The position numbers and the translations under genes were made by a program. Below the pieces are notes generated by a model that saw only the letters and a program-made list of their open reading frames with translations, searched no databases and was not told the origin of the DNA. DNA of 64,000 nt, from assembly GCF_000407565.1 (NCBI RefSeq), contig NZ_ASWI01000004.1:298501-362500 (forward strand), given 5' to 3'. Every line of letters starts with the position of its first letter. Within the stretch, counting starts at the first letter, position 1. This DNA is from Enterococcus cecorum DSM 20682 = ATCC 43198. Its GTDB lineage: Bacteria > Bacillota > Bacilli > Lactobacillales > Enterococcaceae. Positions 1 to 10,100 of this stretch are shown piece by piece.

Positions 1-606
1 GCTGACAAATTCCATCAAGAACTGTTCGTTAATTTCATCGATGGTTAAACGAGTCACCCCTTTAGGAACGACATTTTTGAAGAATAAAATTGGATCAGTA
101 ATCGCGATGGAGTAGCTACCATGAGCGCGCACGAATAATTCCGCATTGTAAAAATTATCGAAATAGTTGATTGGTTGCTGCGTACCAAAACGAATGCCGC
201 GAATTTCTTGTAAATTAATAAAGAACACTTCTTGCTTACTTGGCGTCACCCCACCAAAACGGAAACGCTCGAAACTTTCATTCAGCGCGCCTTCAAAATC
301 GCCGTTAAATAGCGATGGTGCCGCAGAATTGTCGACTTTGTAGTAGCCTTCTTCAGCTGTGTAGTCGATAATTTGTCCGCCGTCTACCAAAAGCATCATC
401 ATATTTGGATAGACACGAATCATCGAACCATCAGAAATATAATCAACGGAGCCTTTCGTGTTGCTGCCACGTTTTTTGTTTTTGGACATTAATACACCTT
501 TACACATCAGCGTGGTGTTGTCCATTGTATCTGGCTCAATAATATCTAGCCACTGATCTGCCAATGTCGATGTGGCACTTTGAATTGCTGCTTTAATAAT
601 ACCCAT
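1..606 (-). CDS. SPFH/YdjI-type protein, N-terminal part (runs off the left edge)
   Basis: The reverse strand reads open for 202 codons from an ATG at 606 to the window edge, so the C-terminus is missing. A GGAGG site lies 7 bases before the ATG. The product starts MGIIKAAIQSATSTLADQWL and continues with the beta-rich pattern of the YdjI family (stomatin/prohibitin-like, once called virion-core-like), which usually ends in a zinc ribbon. The ribbon would be outside the window. The cellular role of this family is not settled; a membrane-associated scaffold is the usual guess. Family assignment is from recall of the N-terminal pattern, not from a search. Confidence 0.7.
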   Translation of the reverse strand, partial: MGIIKAAIQSATSTLADQWLDIIEPDTMDNTTLMCKGVLMSKNKKRGSNTKGSVDYISDGSMIRVYPNMMMLLVDGGQIIDYTAEEGYYKVDNSAAPSLFNGDFEGALNESFERFRFGGVTPSKQEVFFINLQEIRGIRFGTQQPINYFDNFYNAELFVRAHGSYSIAITDPILFFKNVVPKGVTRLTIDEINEQFLMEFVS

Positions 607-744
607 AAGAAAACCTCCAATATTTTTCATAAATTGTTACTACAAAATAATTATACCATAAGATAAAGTCGCTGCCGATGGGACTAGAGATGGAAATGTA
701 TATAAAGGGAGGATAGAAGATGCTGTCAGGCGTGCTTGGGTGCA

Positions 745-870
745 TAAAAAAACTCGAAAGAAAACAAATCATTTCGAGTGTGATATGCTTATTTAATTAT
801 TTTTGGTAATAAAAAAGAGGGATGCGTCACCTAATGGAACAATCAAGGCTTATTCTGCCTGTGCATTTCT
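745..870 (-). ncRNA. Possible short leftward transcript ending in a terminator
   Basis: A hairpin with arms ACTCGAAA (752-759) and TTTCGAGT (772-779) is followed on the reverse strand by a run of T (745-751), which is a good intrinsic terminator for leftward transcription. Upstream on the same strand, TATACT (875-880) could be a -10 box. No annotated leftward gene lies just upstream, so the terminator may end a small RNA of about 120 bases. A seven-codon reading frame (MHRQNKP) sits near its start. The -35 box is poor and the call is weak. Confidence 0.25.
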
Positions 871-965
871 CAAAAGTATAGTAGCACACTTTTTTACGAA
901 AATCCACGAAAACGATTGAAATTTAGGTATAATAAAGCTATGAAAAACGAAATGAGATAGCAATC

Positions 966-1208
966 ATGCCAAGTGTTGCTAAAGCTAAATTTTGCCGCGA
1001 TGCTTATTTAAGAAACGATACGAGTCCGGAAACACTAGATAAAATTAAAAGTTTAATCAACGATACTGAAGTCATGCCTTGGTTGCGCTCTCAGTTTCTG
1101 ATTGGGCAAAAGGTGCAGGGATATCTAATACATTGTCAGAAAACGTATTACTTGTTTTTGTTTAATGTAATAATTGTTGTATTACCTTTCACTTTTCTAT
1201 TGATTTAG
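966..1208 (+). CDS. Hypothetical 80-aa reading frame upstream of cas9
   Basis: Residues 1-55 look like soluble coding sequence (MPSVAKAKFCRDAYLRNDTS and on), and the last 20 are hydrophobic. There is no clear ribosome site: the bases before the ATG read GAGATAGCAATC. I do not recognise the family. It may be a decayed fragment of a longer gene, since the change from charged to hydrophobic sequence is abrupt and the 607-965 flank is non-coding. It could equally be a chance frame in the cas9 upstream region. Confidence 0.2.
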   Translation: MPSVAKAKFCRDAYLRNDTSPETLDKIKSLINDTEVMPWLRSQFLIGQKVQGYLIHCQKTYYLFLFNVIIVVLPFTFLLI

Positions 1209-1228
1209 CATAATATTAGAAGTATTAT
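1200..1228 (+). promoter_or_regulatory. Probable cas9 promoter
   Basis: TTGATT (1200-1205) and TATTAT (1223-1228) are separated by 17 bases, 45 bases before the cas9 start codon. No other good promoter is visible between the upstream frame and cas9. Confidence 0.5.
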
Positions 1229-1272
1229 TAATTTATATAAAATATGAACATAGAAGGGAATGTGAATGGTTT

Positions 1273-4200
1273 ATGAAATATATAGAAAGCGTTTCGATTG
1301 GGTTTGATATTGGCGTGGGATCTGTTGGTTATGCTGTTATTAATTCTAAAACGAAACAAATTTTAGAAAGCGGTGTAAGTATTTTTCCCGCAGCAGTTGC
1401 ACAAAAGAATGTTGAACGTCGTGAGTCTCGTCAATCAAGACGTTTGAGAAGAAGACGAGTCAATCGCTTAAATGATTTGAAAAAATTACTGAAAAAAAAC
1501 GGCTTTATCCCATCTCCTAATAAAAATCCTTATGAAATTCGTGTTAGAGGACTAGAGCATCAATTGAGTAGAGATGAGATTGCGATTGCGGTGCTACATA
1601 TTGCAAAACGTAGAGGTATAAGTTATTCATTAGATGATGTTGTAGACGAGAATGTTACTGATTTTAAGGGGAAAATTGCGAAAAATCAAGAAGCACTAAA
1701 GAATAAGACACCTGGTGAGATACAATATGAACGTTTGTTAAAATACGGTAAAGTTAGAGGTACAGTCACCAATTATGTTGAATATGATGAACAGCCAGAG
1801 TATTTTTTAAATGTATTTCCTAATAGTGCTTATGTTGATGAAGCAAAAAGAATCTTAACTTGCCAAAAACAGTATTATCCTGAAATTACTGATGATTTAA
1901 TCGAAAATATTGTCAAAATTATTAGTCGTAAACGAGCTTATTATATTGGTCCGGGTAATGAAAAATCTAGAACTGATTATGGAATCTATCGTACAAATGG
2001 TGAAACGTTAGAAAATATTTTCGAAATCCTTATTGGTAAAGATAGTGTTAATCCAGATGAGCTACGTGCACCAGCAAACTCCTTGACTGCACAGGTTTAT
2101 AATTTATTAAACGATTTAACGAATATTCGGTATAATGGATCGGAAAGATTAACTCCCGAACAAAAACAAGATATTTTATCTGAATTACTTACTACAGAAA
2201 AAACAGTACAGATGCTAAATGTTATTGCTAAAAAAGTAAATGTGAAGAAGGAAGAAATTTCAGGATTCCGTACCAAAAAAGATGATAAACCTGATTTTCA
2301 TACATTAGAAGTATATCGAAAAGTTCGAAAACATATGCTAAATAAAGGAATCGATATAAATGAATGGCCAACAGAATGCTTTGATGAGTTAGCTTTCATT
2401 TTCAATTTAAATACTGAAATTGGTGAAATTAGAAATCGTATTTCTGAAAAAGTGGTACCTAAATATGATTTTATCACTAATCAAATTGTTGATGATTTAC
2501 TTGAAGATCCTAAAATTTTTGCTATTTCAACATCACAAAAATGGCATCGTTTTTCAATTAAAACAATGAATGTCTTAATACCTGAATTATTAAATGGTTA
2601 TAATGAACAAATGACTATTCTAACAAGGATGGGATTACTGGAAGATAGTAAGAATGATTACTCAAACATTGATAAAATTGATATTAAAAATGTAACTGAA
2701 AATATTTATAATCCAGTAGTGCGAAAATCAATTAAAAAATGTTTGAAAATCTTTAATGAACTTTATAAAAAATACCCAAATATTTCAGATGTTGTTATTG
2801 AATTACCGCGAGAAGATAATCCCGAAGATGCAAGAAAATTAATTAAGAAGATGCAAAAAGAAAATCTTGTTGAAAAAGATACATCATTAGAAGCATTCAG
2901 AAAAGAAGCAAATTTATCAGAAAATGGATTAATTGATTTTTTAAGAAAAGGGAAAAATCGCGCATTAAAGATTCGTTTATGGTATCAACAAGAAGGAAAA
3001 TGCTTATATACAGGTGAACCAATATTAGCAGAGGATTTATGTAAAAATGAAGCAAATTACGATATTGATCACATTATTCCAATTTCGGTATCATTTGATG
3101 ACAGTATAAATAATAAAGTCTTATGTTCTAGTCATTTTAACCGATTTGAAAAAGAGAAGAAAACGCCGTTTGAATATTTTAGTAATAAATCAAGTCATTT
3201 AGGGCGTTATAGTAATTTTGATGAGTTTAGAGCTAGTGTTAATGCGAATAAACGAATTAGTGATGTTAAACGTAAGAATTTACTGTCAAAAGAATTGTTG
3301 TCTGATCTAGATACTCGTAAAAAATTTATTGCACGTAACTTGGTAGATACTAGATATGCTTCAAGAGTTGTATTTAATGAATTGACACAATTTTTTGCAT
3401 CCAAGAAAGCTGATACTAAGGTGGCCGTAATTCGTGGGAAATTCACTTCGCAACTAAGACGTGCATGGCAATTAAATAAATCAAGGGATACCTATCATCA
3501 TCATGCAGTTGATGCTGCTTTAATTGGTGTAACTCCTTTCTTGAAAATTTGGCGCTCAGGGAAAACGATATATCCGCGTAAAATGACTGAAGCACAAACT
3601 GATTTTGAATTAAATGAAATAACTACAAATGATGAATTTAAAGAAAGTTATTATCAACTACCTTGTCCACAATTTTTAGATTATCTAACTCAAATGCAAG
3701 AAAATCTAAAAATTAATTTTGAAGTTGATAAAAAAATGAACCGTAAAATCAGCGATGCAATGATTTACTCATCTCGAAAAAAGAAATTGAGTAAGGATAA
3801 GAAAGAAAAAGAATATTCCTTAGGGACAATTAATGATATTTATTCTGATGCTGGATATAGTAAATTTAAGAATATCTATAAGAAAGATAAGGAAAAATTT
3901 TTAATGTATCATTTGGATCATAAGAGTTTTGAAATTTTAGAAGATATAATTTCTCAATATCCTGACAAAGAGGAATATATCGATTCTGAGGGAAAGGTGA
4001 AACAAAGAGCAGTAAGCCCTTTTGAAATTTATCGTCGTAAATATGGATATATTCGAAAGTATAGCAAGAAAAATAACGGTCCAATTATAAAAAATATGAA
4101 ATATTATAATGAGAACTTACCTAAAATATATATAGATATTACTCCAAAACAATCAATTGATAAAAAAGTATATCTTACTAATATATCGCCTTGGCGAACA

Positions 4201-4677
4201 GATGTTTACTATAATCGTTCTCAAAATTCATATCATATTATGGGAATAAAGTATTCTGATTTGAGGTATATTGATGGCAAGTATGGAATACCGAAGAATG
4301 TGTACGAAAAAATAAAATTAAGAGAAAAAATTCCTAGTGAATCAGAATTTTGTTTTTCACTTTATAAAAATGATAGGGTTAAAATCATTGATCCAAATAA
4401 AAACGAGGAAATCGAGTTAAGATTTAATTCTAGAACACTACCTTCAGTGCTAAACTATGTTGAATTTAAACCATTATTTCAAGAATCTTATAATAGTTTG
4501 ACGCTTCTTCCAGTGTTTTCAAAGACTACCAGTGAAGGAAGAATAATAAAAAAATTTACTAGAGAAGATAATATCGTTTACAAAGTAAATACTGACGAAC
4601 TAGGCAATCCATATTATATTTTAAAAGAATCACAAAATCCCAAAAATATTATTGACAACTCTAATAAGACGGAGTAG
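1273..4677 (+). CDS. cas9: Type II-A CRISPR nuclease Cas9 (compact, St1-like)
   Basis: RNA-guided double-strand DNA endonuclease of the CRISPR locus, 1134 aa, close in length to S. thermophilus CRISPR1 Cas9 (about 1120). Visible parts: RuvC-I with Asp12 (GFDIGVGSVG), an arginine-rich bridge helix at about 47-76, a recognition lobe to about 500, RuvC-II with Glu510 (VVIELPRE), HNH at about 540-680 with His600 (DIDHIIP) and Asn623 (SSHFNR), and RuvC-III with His744 and Asp747 (HHHAVDAALIG). A lysine- and tyrosine-rich C-terminal part (about 830-1134) should read the PAM, which cannot be predicted here. All catalytic residues are present. The start is the ATG after a GAAGGGA site. The tracrRNA promoter lies inside its last codons. 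Confidence 0.97.
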   Translation: MKYIESVSIGFDIGVGSVGYAVINSKTKQILESGVSIFPAAVAQKNVERRESRQSRRLRRRRVNRLNDLKKLLKKNGFIPSPNKNPYEIRVRGLEHQLSRDEIAIAVLHIAKRRGISYSLDDVVDENVTDFKGKIAKNQEALKNKTPGEIQYERLLKYGKVRGTVTNYVEYDEQPEYFLNVFPNSAYVDEAKRILTCQKQYYPEITDDLIENIVKIISRKRAYYIGPGNEKSRTDYGIYRTNGETLENIFEILIGKDSVNPDELRAPANSLTAQVYNLLNDLTNIRYNGSERLTPEQKQDILSELLTTEKTVQMLNVIAKKVNVKKEEISGFRTKKDDKPDFHTLEVYRKVRKHMLNKGIDINEWPTECFDELAFIFNLNTEIGEIRNRISEKVVPKYDFITNQIVDDLLEDPKIFAISTSQKWHRFSIKTMNVLIPELLNGYNEQMTILTRMGLLEDSKNDYSNIDKIDIKNVTENIYNPVVRKSIKKCLKIFNELYKKYPNISDVVIELPREDNPEDARKLIKKMQKENLVEKDTSLEAFRKEANLSENGLIDFLRKGKNRALKIRLWYQQEGKCLYTGEPILAEDLCKNEANYDIDHIIPISVSFDDSINNKVLCSSHFNRFEKEKKTPFEYFSNKSSHLGRYSNFDEFRASVNANKRISDVKRKNLLSKELLSDLDTRKKFIARNLVDTRYASRVVFNELTQFFASKKADTKVAVIRGKFTSQLRRAWQLNKSRDTYHHHAVDAALIGVTPFLKIWRSGKTIYPRKMTEAQTDFELNEITTNDEFKESYYQLPCPQFLDYLTQMQENLKINFEVDKKMNRKISDAMIYSSRKKKLSKDKKEKEYSLGTINDIYSDAGYSKFKNIYKKDKEKFLMYHLDHKSFEILEDIISQYPDKEEYIDSEGKVKQRAVSPFEIYRRKYGYIRKYSKKNNGPIIKNMKYYNENLPKIYIDITPKQSIDKKVYLTNISPWRTDVYYNRSQNSYHIMGIKYSDLRYIDGKYGIPKNVYEKIKLREKIPSESEFCFSLYKNDRVKIIDPNKNEEIELRFNSRTLPSVLNYVEFKPLFQESYNSLTLLPVFSKTTSEGRIIKKFTREDNIVYKVNTDELGNPYYILKESQNPKNIIDNSNKTE

Positions 4678-4680
4678 AAT
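4652..4680 (+). promoter_or_regulatory. tracrRNA promoter
   Basis: A consensus TTGACA (4652-4657) and TAGAAT (4675-4680) are spaced by exactly 17 bases. They overlap the last codons and stop of cas9, and the expected start point is at about 4687, where the tracrRNA 5' hairpin begins. Confidence 0.75.
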
Positions 4681-4686
4681 AATCAA

Positions 4687-4784
4687 TGTAAGGGACGCCT
4701 TACACTGATACCAAATCATTAAGAATCTACAAAAATAAGACTTTATGTCGAGTTTCCCGTCATCATTGTATGGCGGGTTTTTTT
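4687..4784 (+). ncRNA. tracrRNA of the type II-A system
   Basis: The RNA begins with a hairpin TGTAAGGGACGCCTTACA (4687-4704), which I recall as identical in the S. thermophilus CRISPR1 tracrRNA. An anti-repeat follows. Bases 4704-4723 (ACTGATACC...CATTAAG) pair with the 3' half of the repeat and 4728-4737 with its 5' end, leaving a bulge AATC at 4724-4727. A nexus hairpin GAC-TTTAT-GTC (4739-4749) comes next. The RNA ends in an intrinsic terminator with arms CCCGTCAT (4756-4763) and ATGGCGGG (4770-4777) and seven T. One A-G mismatch faces every array repeat (see findings). Orientation matches an array transcribed on the + strand. Confidence 0.93.
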
Positions 4785-4808
4785 ATTAATATAAAGTGGG
4801 TGATAGAT

Positions 4809-5714
4809 ATGAGTAATGCGTGGCAGACAGTGTATATTAAACAATGCGATTCAATGCGTTTGAAATGGAATCAGCTCGAAATAATTAAAGTGACGGAAAA
4901 AATATATGTGCCATTAGAAGATATTCAAATGATTATTTTAGAGGGGAAAACCTCTGTTACAACAAGTTTATTATCGGAATTCAGTAAGTATAATATTGTA
5001 GTTGTCATTTGTGATGACTCATATTTGCCTACAGGTATGTATTTATCATATGCTAATTATCATCGATCCGCCAAGAGAGCTTGCGAACAGGTATTATGGA
5101 CTCACGAAATGAAAGCGCTAGCATGGAGGAGCGTAGTTGTTCAAAAAATGAAAAATCAAATGAAGTATGCAAAATACAAAAATATCGATTCTTCAAGAGT
5201 GATTGCAATGCAAAATTTTATTCTTGATACTCAGCCTAATGATAAAACGAATAGAGAAGGACATGTAGCAAAACTTTATTTCAATTCGTTGTATGGAAAA
5301 GAATTCACAAGGGATCTTCCAATATTAGAGAATGCTGCAATGAATTATGGATATTCTATTATTCGAGCATTAATGGCAAGAATTATAGTCGGACAGGGTT
5401 TTATGCCCGTTTTGGGTATTTTTCATTCGAATGAGTATAATGCGTTTAATCTAGTAGATGATTTAATGGAACCTTATCGGCCCTTAATGGATTACTGGTT
5501 GGATTTAACAATATTCGGTAAATATAATTTTATGAGTTATGAAGTAAGAACGATGATAATAGATTTTATTAATCAACCTATTTATGTTAATAATCAAAAG
5601 AGTACAATTGATGAATCAATGAAGAAATATGTCAATAGTTTTGTAAAATCAATGCAGAATAAAGATATGAAGTATTTGGTTGAAATAGATATAGACAATT
5701 TTATAGGAGCTTAA
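4809..5714 (+). CDS. cas1: CRISPR integrase Cas1 (type II)
   Basis: Cas1 is the metal-dependent integrase that, with Cas2, inserts new spacers next to the leader. The 301-aa product starts MSNAWQTVYIKQ, typical of type II-A Cas1. Likely metal ligands are the Glu in NREGHVAKLYF, the His in GIFHSNEYNAFNL and the acidic pair in DDLMEPYRP. An upstream in-frame ATG at 4770 lies inside the tracrRNA terminator hairpin, so the start at 4809, preceded by AAAGTGGG, is chosen. It is followed at two bases by cas2 and forms the adaptation module cas1-cas2-csn2. Confidence 0.96.
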   Translation: MSNAWQTVYIKQCDSMRLKWNQLEIIKVTEKIYVPLEDIQMIILEGKTSVTTSLLSEFSKYNIVVVICDDSYLPTGMYLSYANYHRSAKRACEQVLWTHEMKALAWRSVVVQKMKNQMKYAKYKNIDSSRVIAMQNFILDTQPNDKTNREGHVAKLYFNSLYGKEFTRDLPILENAAMNYGYSIIRALMARIIVGQGFMPVLGIFHSNEYNAFNLVDDLMEPYRPLMDYWLDLTIFGKYNFMSYEVRTMIIDFINQPIYVNNQKSTIDESMKKYVNSFVKSMQNKDMKYLVEIDIDNFIGA

Positions 5715-5716
5715 AA

Positions 5717-6040
5717 ATGAGGTATCAACAGATGAGAATACTTTGCTTATTTGATTTACCAGTTGAAACGAAAAAAGAACAGAAGGAATATAGAGAATTC
5801 AGAAAATCATTAATTTCAAATGGCTTTCACATGCTGCAGTACTCAGTCTATTATAGAGTTGTTCCTAATCGCTCAATTGGAAAGAAATATGAAACTATTT
5901 TAAAAAAATCAATTCCAGAGGGCGGTGAAATTCGTCTTCTTTATGTTAGTGAAAAGCAGTTTGAAGATATGCAAATCTTGGTAGGACATCGAAGTGCTCA
6001 AGAAATTATTGTTGGGAAAAATAAATTGGTGGTGATTTAA
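5717..6040 (+). CDS. cas2: CRISPR adaptation protein Cas2
   Basis: A 107-aa ferredoxin-like protein that dimerises and bridges two Cas1 dimers during spacer capture. The conserved aspartate is in LCLFDLPVET near residue 13. The site GGAG in the end of cas1 lies 7 bases before the ATG. An internal ATG (codon 6) gives the start often annotated in relatives but has no better site. Its stop codon overlaps the csn2 start by one base, which points to translational coupling. Confidence 0.96.
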   Translation: MRYQQMRILCLFDLPVETKKEQKEYREFRKSLISNGFHMLQYSVYYRVVPNRSIGKKYETILKKSIPEGGEIRLLYVSEKQFEDMQILVGHRSAQEIIVGKNKLVVI

Positions 6041-7083
6041 TGTCTGACTTATTTTTAGATTTTGGATGGCTGAAAGAAAATTTTGAATGTAATGGTTATT
6101 TATATTTTACTGGGCAAGATCACAATAATCATTATAAATTGTATAATAGTCTACAAGTAGCAGTACAGAGAAAAACAATGAAGGAAGAAGCAGAAAATTA
6201 TTTTGGAACCACTCAAATGGTTTTAAATTTTGGTGGCAAAGATTTATGCTCAAAAAATTGTAAGCATATATTTATTGATTCAGTAGAGGATTTTAATAAA
6301 TACATTTTTCAATCTAAAGACTCTTTGATTAATGAAATTTTATCTAGCTTATCCTCAAATAAAAACGTACAAGATATTTTGGTAGAATTTGAAGATAATT
6401 TGATGTCCTTGGAAGAAATTATTAATAAGGAACTCAGAAAGAATATAAGTAATATAGACTTCTTGTTAAAAAATATTTTATTTGAGGAAGTCATAAAAAA
6501 CATGTTTATCTGTCAGACTCATGAAAATGGCAAGCCCATACTTCCAATGTATCAAAATTTATCAGTTCAAATTATTAATTTATGCAATTTGATAGATATA
6601 TATTTAAAAGGTAATAGTAATCAATGCTGGCTTTATGTATATTATCCTTCTACTTTTTGCATGAAAAATGAGCAAGAATTGTTAATGAAACGCTTAAAAG
6701 AATTAATGCTTAAGTATAATAATTTTCATGTAATAATTATAGATAGTCAATTATTTGTTACAGATTGTTCACATGAGGATATTGAATCAATTGTTGTTAT
6801 GAATGAAGACAACATAGATCAACTTCCTCCATATCCTGTAATAAGAAATCTAATAGAAGGGAATTATCCATCAGAGAAAAATTTTTCTGATGAGGAACTT
6901 ATATCTATGCTTCTTTCAATTGTTCCGATATTAGGCAGTGATAATTATAAAGATTTATCCCCACGTCAACATATTTTTATTAATTTACTTAATTATATAG
7001 TGTACGGAATAAAACGAAAAGAATACATTTATGATATTTTAGATCCACTAGAGAAAATATATTTAGAAAGTATAGCAAAATAG
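6040..7083 (+). CDS. csn2: Csn2, long (St) form
   Basis: Csn2 is the type II-A marker. It forms a tetrameric ring on free DNA ends and works with Cas1, Cas2 and Cas9 in spacer capture. At 347 aa it belongs to the long form found with S. thermophilus CRISPR1 (about 350 aa), not the 220-aa form of SpCas9 loci. The sequence starts MSDLFLDFGWLKENFE and is rich in Asn, Ile and Lys, with no enzymatic motif. The start ATG overlaps the cas2 stop. The leader and array follow directly. Identification rests on position, length and general pattern. Confidence 0.9.
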   Translation: MSDLFLDFGWLKENFECNGYLYFTGQDHNNHYKLYNSLQVAVQRKTMKEEAENYFGTTQMVLNFGGKDLCSKNCKHIFIDSVEDFNKYIFQSKDSLINEILSSLSSNKNVQDILVEFEDNLMSLEEIINKELRKNISNIDFLLKNILFEEVIKNMFICQTHENGKPILPMYQNLSVQIINLCNLIDIYLKGNSNQCWLYVYYPSTFCMKNEQELLMKRLKELMLKYNNFHVIIIDSQLFVTDCSHEDIESIVVMNEDNIDQLPPYPVIRNLIEGNYPSEKNFSDEELISMLLSIVPILGSDNYKDLSPRQHIFINLLNYIVYGIKRKEYIYDILDPLEKIYLESIAK

Positions 7084-7168
7084 TGTTTATTTACTGAAAA
7101 TTATATGATAATATTCAAATGTATATAACCGAATAATAGCTATATTTTTTGAAAAAATATTATTTGAG
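7084..7168 (+). promoter_or_regulatory. CRISPR leader
   Basis: An 85-base AT-rich segment between the csn2 stop and the first repeat. It ends in ATTTGAG (7162-7168), directly against the first repeat. This is the leader-anchoring sequence known from type II-A systems such as S. thermophilus CRISPR1, where it fixes the site of new spacer insertion. The array promoter should lie here but no box is clear enough to mark. Confidence 0.85.
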
Positions 7169-10100
7169 GTTTTTGTACTCTTAATGATGTGGTATCAGTA
7201 AAACAATTCCGCCAATTTTGAAACGTGTGTGTGGGTTTTTGTACTCTTAATGATGTGGTATCAGTAAAACAAAGCGGTCAATCTTCTGAATAGCAAATGT
7301 GTTTTTGTACTCTTAATGATGTGGTATCAGTAAAACTGATCTGGTACTTCCTCAATTCGTCGATTTGTTTTTGTACTCTTAATGATGTGGTATCAGTAAA
7401 ACCATGGTTTTGGTTGCAATTACTGATTTTATGTTTTTGTACTCTTAATGATGTGGTATCAGTAAAACAAATATGGCCAGAAGAAATCCAAAGAGATTGT
7501 TTTTGTACTCTTAATGATGTGGTATCAGTAAAACAAATGATAGAACATGAAGAGATAGGCGTATGTTTTTGTACTCTTAATGATGTGGTATCAGTAAAAC
7601 AAACATGAATAAATCAGATTTAGAATACTAGTTTTTGTACTCTTAATGATGTGGTATCAGTAAAACATTTCTTCAGTATTCCATTTTTTGTAATTGGTTT
7701 TTGTACTCTTAATGATGTGGTATCAGTAAAACCGCTCAATGCACCTAATGCTGTACCGATAGGTTTTTGTACTCTTAATGATGTGGTATCAGTAAAACTG
7801 ACAACTCAACATATCAAGACAGAATTGCGTTTTTGTACTCTTAATGATGTGGTATCAGTAAAACTCTTTTTCGAGGAATAGTATGCCAACGCCAGTTTTT
7901 GTACTCTTAATGATGTGGTATCAGTAAAACCTTGCCTTGACCCTTACAAGTATGATGTAAGTTTTTGTACTCTTAATGATGTGGTATCAGTAAAACAGAG
8001 CAAGCCATTCATCTTTTTGCTCGCCAGTTTTTGTACTCTTAATGATGTGGTATCAGTAAAACGATGACGACAGCGAAGAAAACTACTACACGGTTTTTGT
8101 ACTCTTAATGATGTGGTATCAGTAAAACCCCCCGTTATGTTAGTAGGTCGAGCAGGTTCGTTTTTGTACTCTTAATGATGTGGTATCAGTAAAACACAAG
8201 AAGTACGGGTTATACTTTGATAGCCGTTTTTGTACTCTTAATGATGTGGTATCAGTAAAACAAAGTCGATGAAGCAGATATGGTCGAAGCGGTTTTTGTA
8301 CTCTTAATGATGTGGTATCAGTAAAACTTGCTGCGTTAGATGAGTGGTTAGCTGTTTGTTTTTGTACTCTTAATGATGTGGTATCAGTAAAACTTGTCGT
8401 TGTCAGCTTTTTCTATTTCATCAGTTTTTGTACTCTTAATGATGTGGTATCAGTAAAACATCTCATAGAAATAGCAATGGTTAAGCTAGGTTTTTGTACT
8501 CTTAATGATGTGGTATCAGTAAAACATACCTTGCTAGTTACCTTGCCTACACTATGTTTTTGTACTCTTAATGATGTGGTATCAGTAAAACTACCATTAT
8601 TAACGGACACAGATATAAGCAGTTTTTGTACTCTTAATGATGTGGTATCAGTAAAACCGTGCAAATTGTCTAAAGTAGATTTTTTATGTTTTTGTACTCT
8701 TAATGATGTGGTATCAGTAAAACTTTCTTGCCGCTCGATGCAAGCTACTATCAGTTTTTGTACTCTTAATGATGTGGTATCAGTAAAACCCCTACAAGGA
8801 AACAGTAGATAAACATATCGGTTTTTGTACTCTTAATGATGTGGTATCAGTAAAACTTGGAGATAATCTTGATGAGGTAGGGCAGCGTTTTTGTACTCTT
8901 AATGATGTGGTATCAGTAAAACTCCGAAAGGGGATATCATTGCCAATGTTGTGTTTTTGTACTCTTAATGATGTGGTATCAGTAAAACCAATCGCATTTG
9001 CTAAACGCTTGACTAGTGGTTTTTGTACTCTTAATGATGTGGTATCAGTAAAACTGTTTTTGATCCACCACATTTAATTAATGGGTTTTTGTACTCTTAA
9101 TGATGTGGTATCAGTAAAACCTATGCAGAGAGCGAGCATTTGAGTGATACGTTTTTGTACTCTTAATGATGTGGTATCAGTAAAACAGAAACTTATAAAG
9201 AATTTTTTGATATGCAGTTTTTGTACTCTTAATGATGTGGTATCAGTAAAACATATTACATGGCACATCTTAAGAAATGTTGGTTTTTGTACTCTTAATG
9301 ATGTGGTATCAGTAAAACACGCTGATGACGCAAACGGAAATGGTATGAGTTTTTGTACTCTTAATGATGTGGTATCAGTAAAACAACAATGGCGAACAAT
9401 CGGTAAAGTGTACTGTTTTTGTACTCTTAATGATGTGGTATCAGTAAAACAATCTAGATTCATAAGAATATCTCGTTCGTGTTTTTGTACTCTTAATGAT
9501 GTGGTATCAGTAAAACACTTTGAGTATAGCAACCTTTTTGAGTTTTGTTTTTGTACTCTTAATGATGTGGTATCAGTAAAACCATCTATCAAACATAACA
9601 ATAGAAAGTTTGAGTTTTTGTACTCTTAATGATGTGGTATCAGTAAAACTGAGTACGTGTGGAAGCAACATTCATTTGCGTTTTTGTACTCTTAATGATG
9701 TGGTATCAGTAAAACAAAAAGGAAAAGTAATTGTAAACTATTTAGGTTTTTGTACTCTTAATGATGTGGTATCAGTAAAACTGAATGTGTAACGAAGAAC
9801 TCAACATTTTCGTTTTTGTACTCTTAATGATGTGGTATCAGTAAAACCGCTCGAACTGCCCCTAAGTCATTGCCTCCGTTTTTGTACTCTTAATGATGTG
9901 GTATCAGTAAAACAACAGAAGCGATACAGATACTCAATTACTAGTTTTTGTACTCTTAATGATGTGGTATCAGTAAAACAAGACGCGTACATATAAAATA
10001 TCAGTATCGCGTTTTTGTACTCTTAATGATGTGGTATCAGTAAAACAAGCAAGCGGATTTTGTGATTAACATCATTGTTTTTGTACTCTTAATGATGTGG

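Noticed and set aside
4770-4808. Extended cas1 start at ATG 4770
   Set aside because: It lies in the arm of the tracrRNA terminator and has no ribosome site; ATG 4809 gives the family's usual N-terminus.
7297-9792. Several reading frames of 60-175 codons across the CRISPR array on both strands
   Set aside because: They arise because the repeat plus spacer unit is 66 bases, a multiple of three. Each contains the same translated repeat (FCTLNDVVSVK or FTDTTSLRVQK) over and over.
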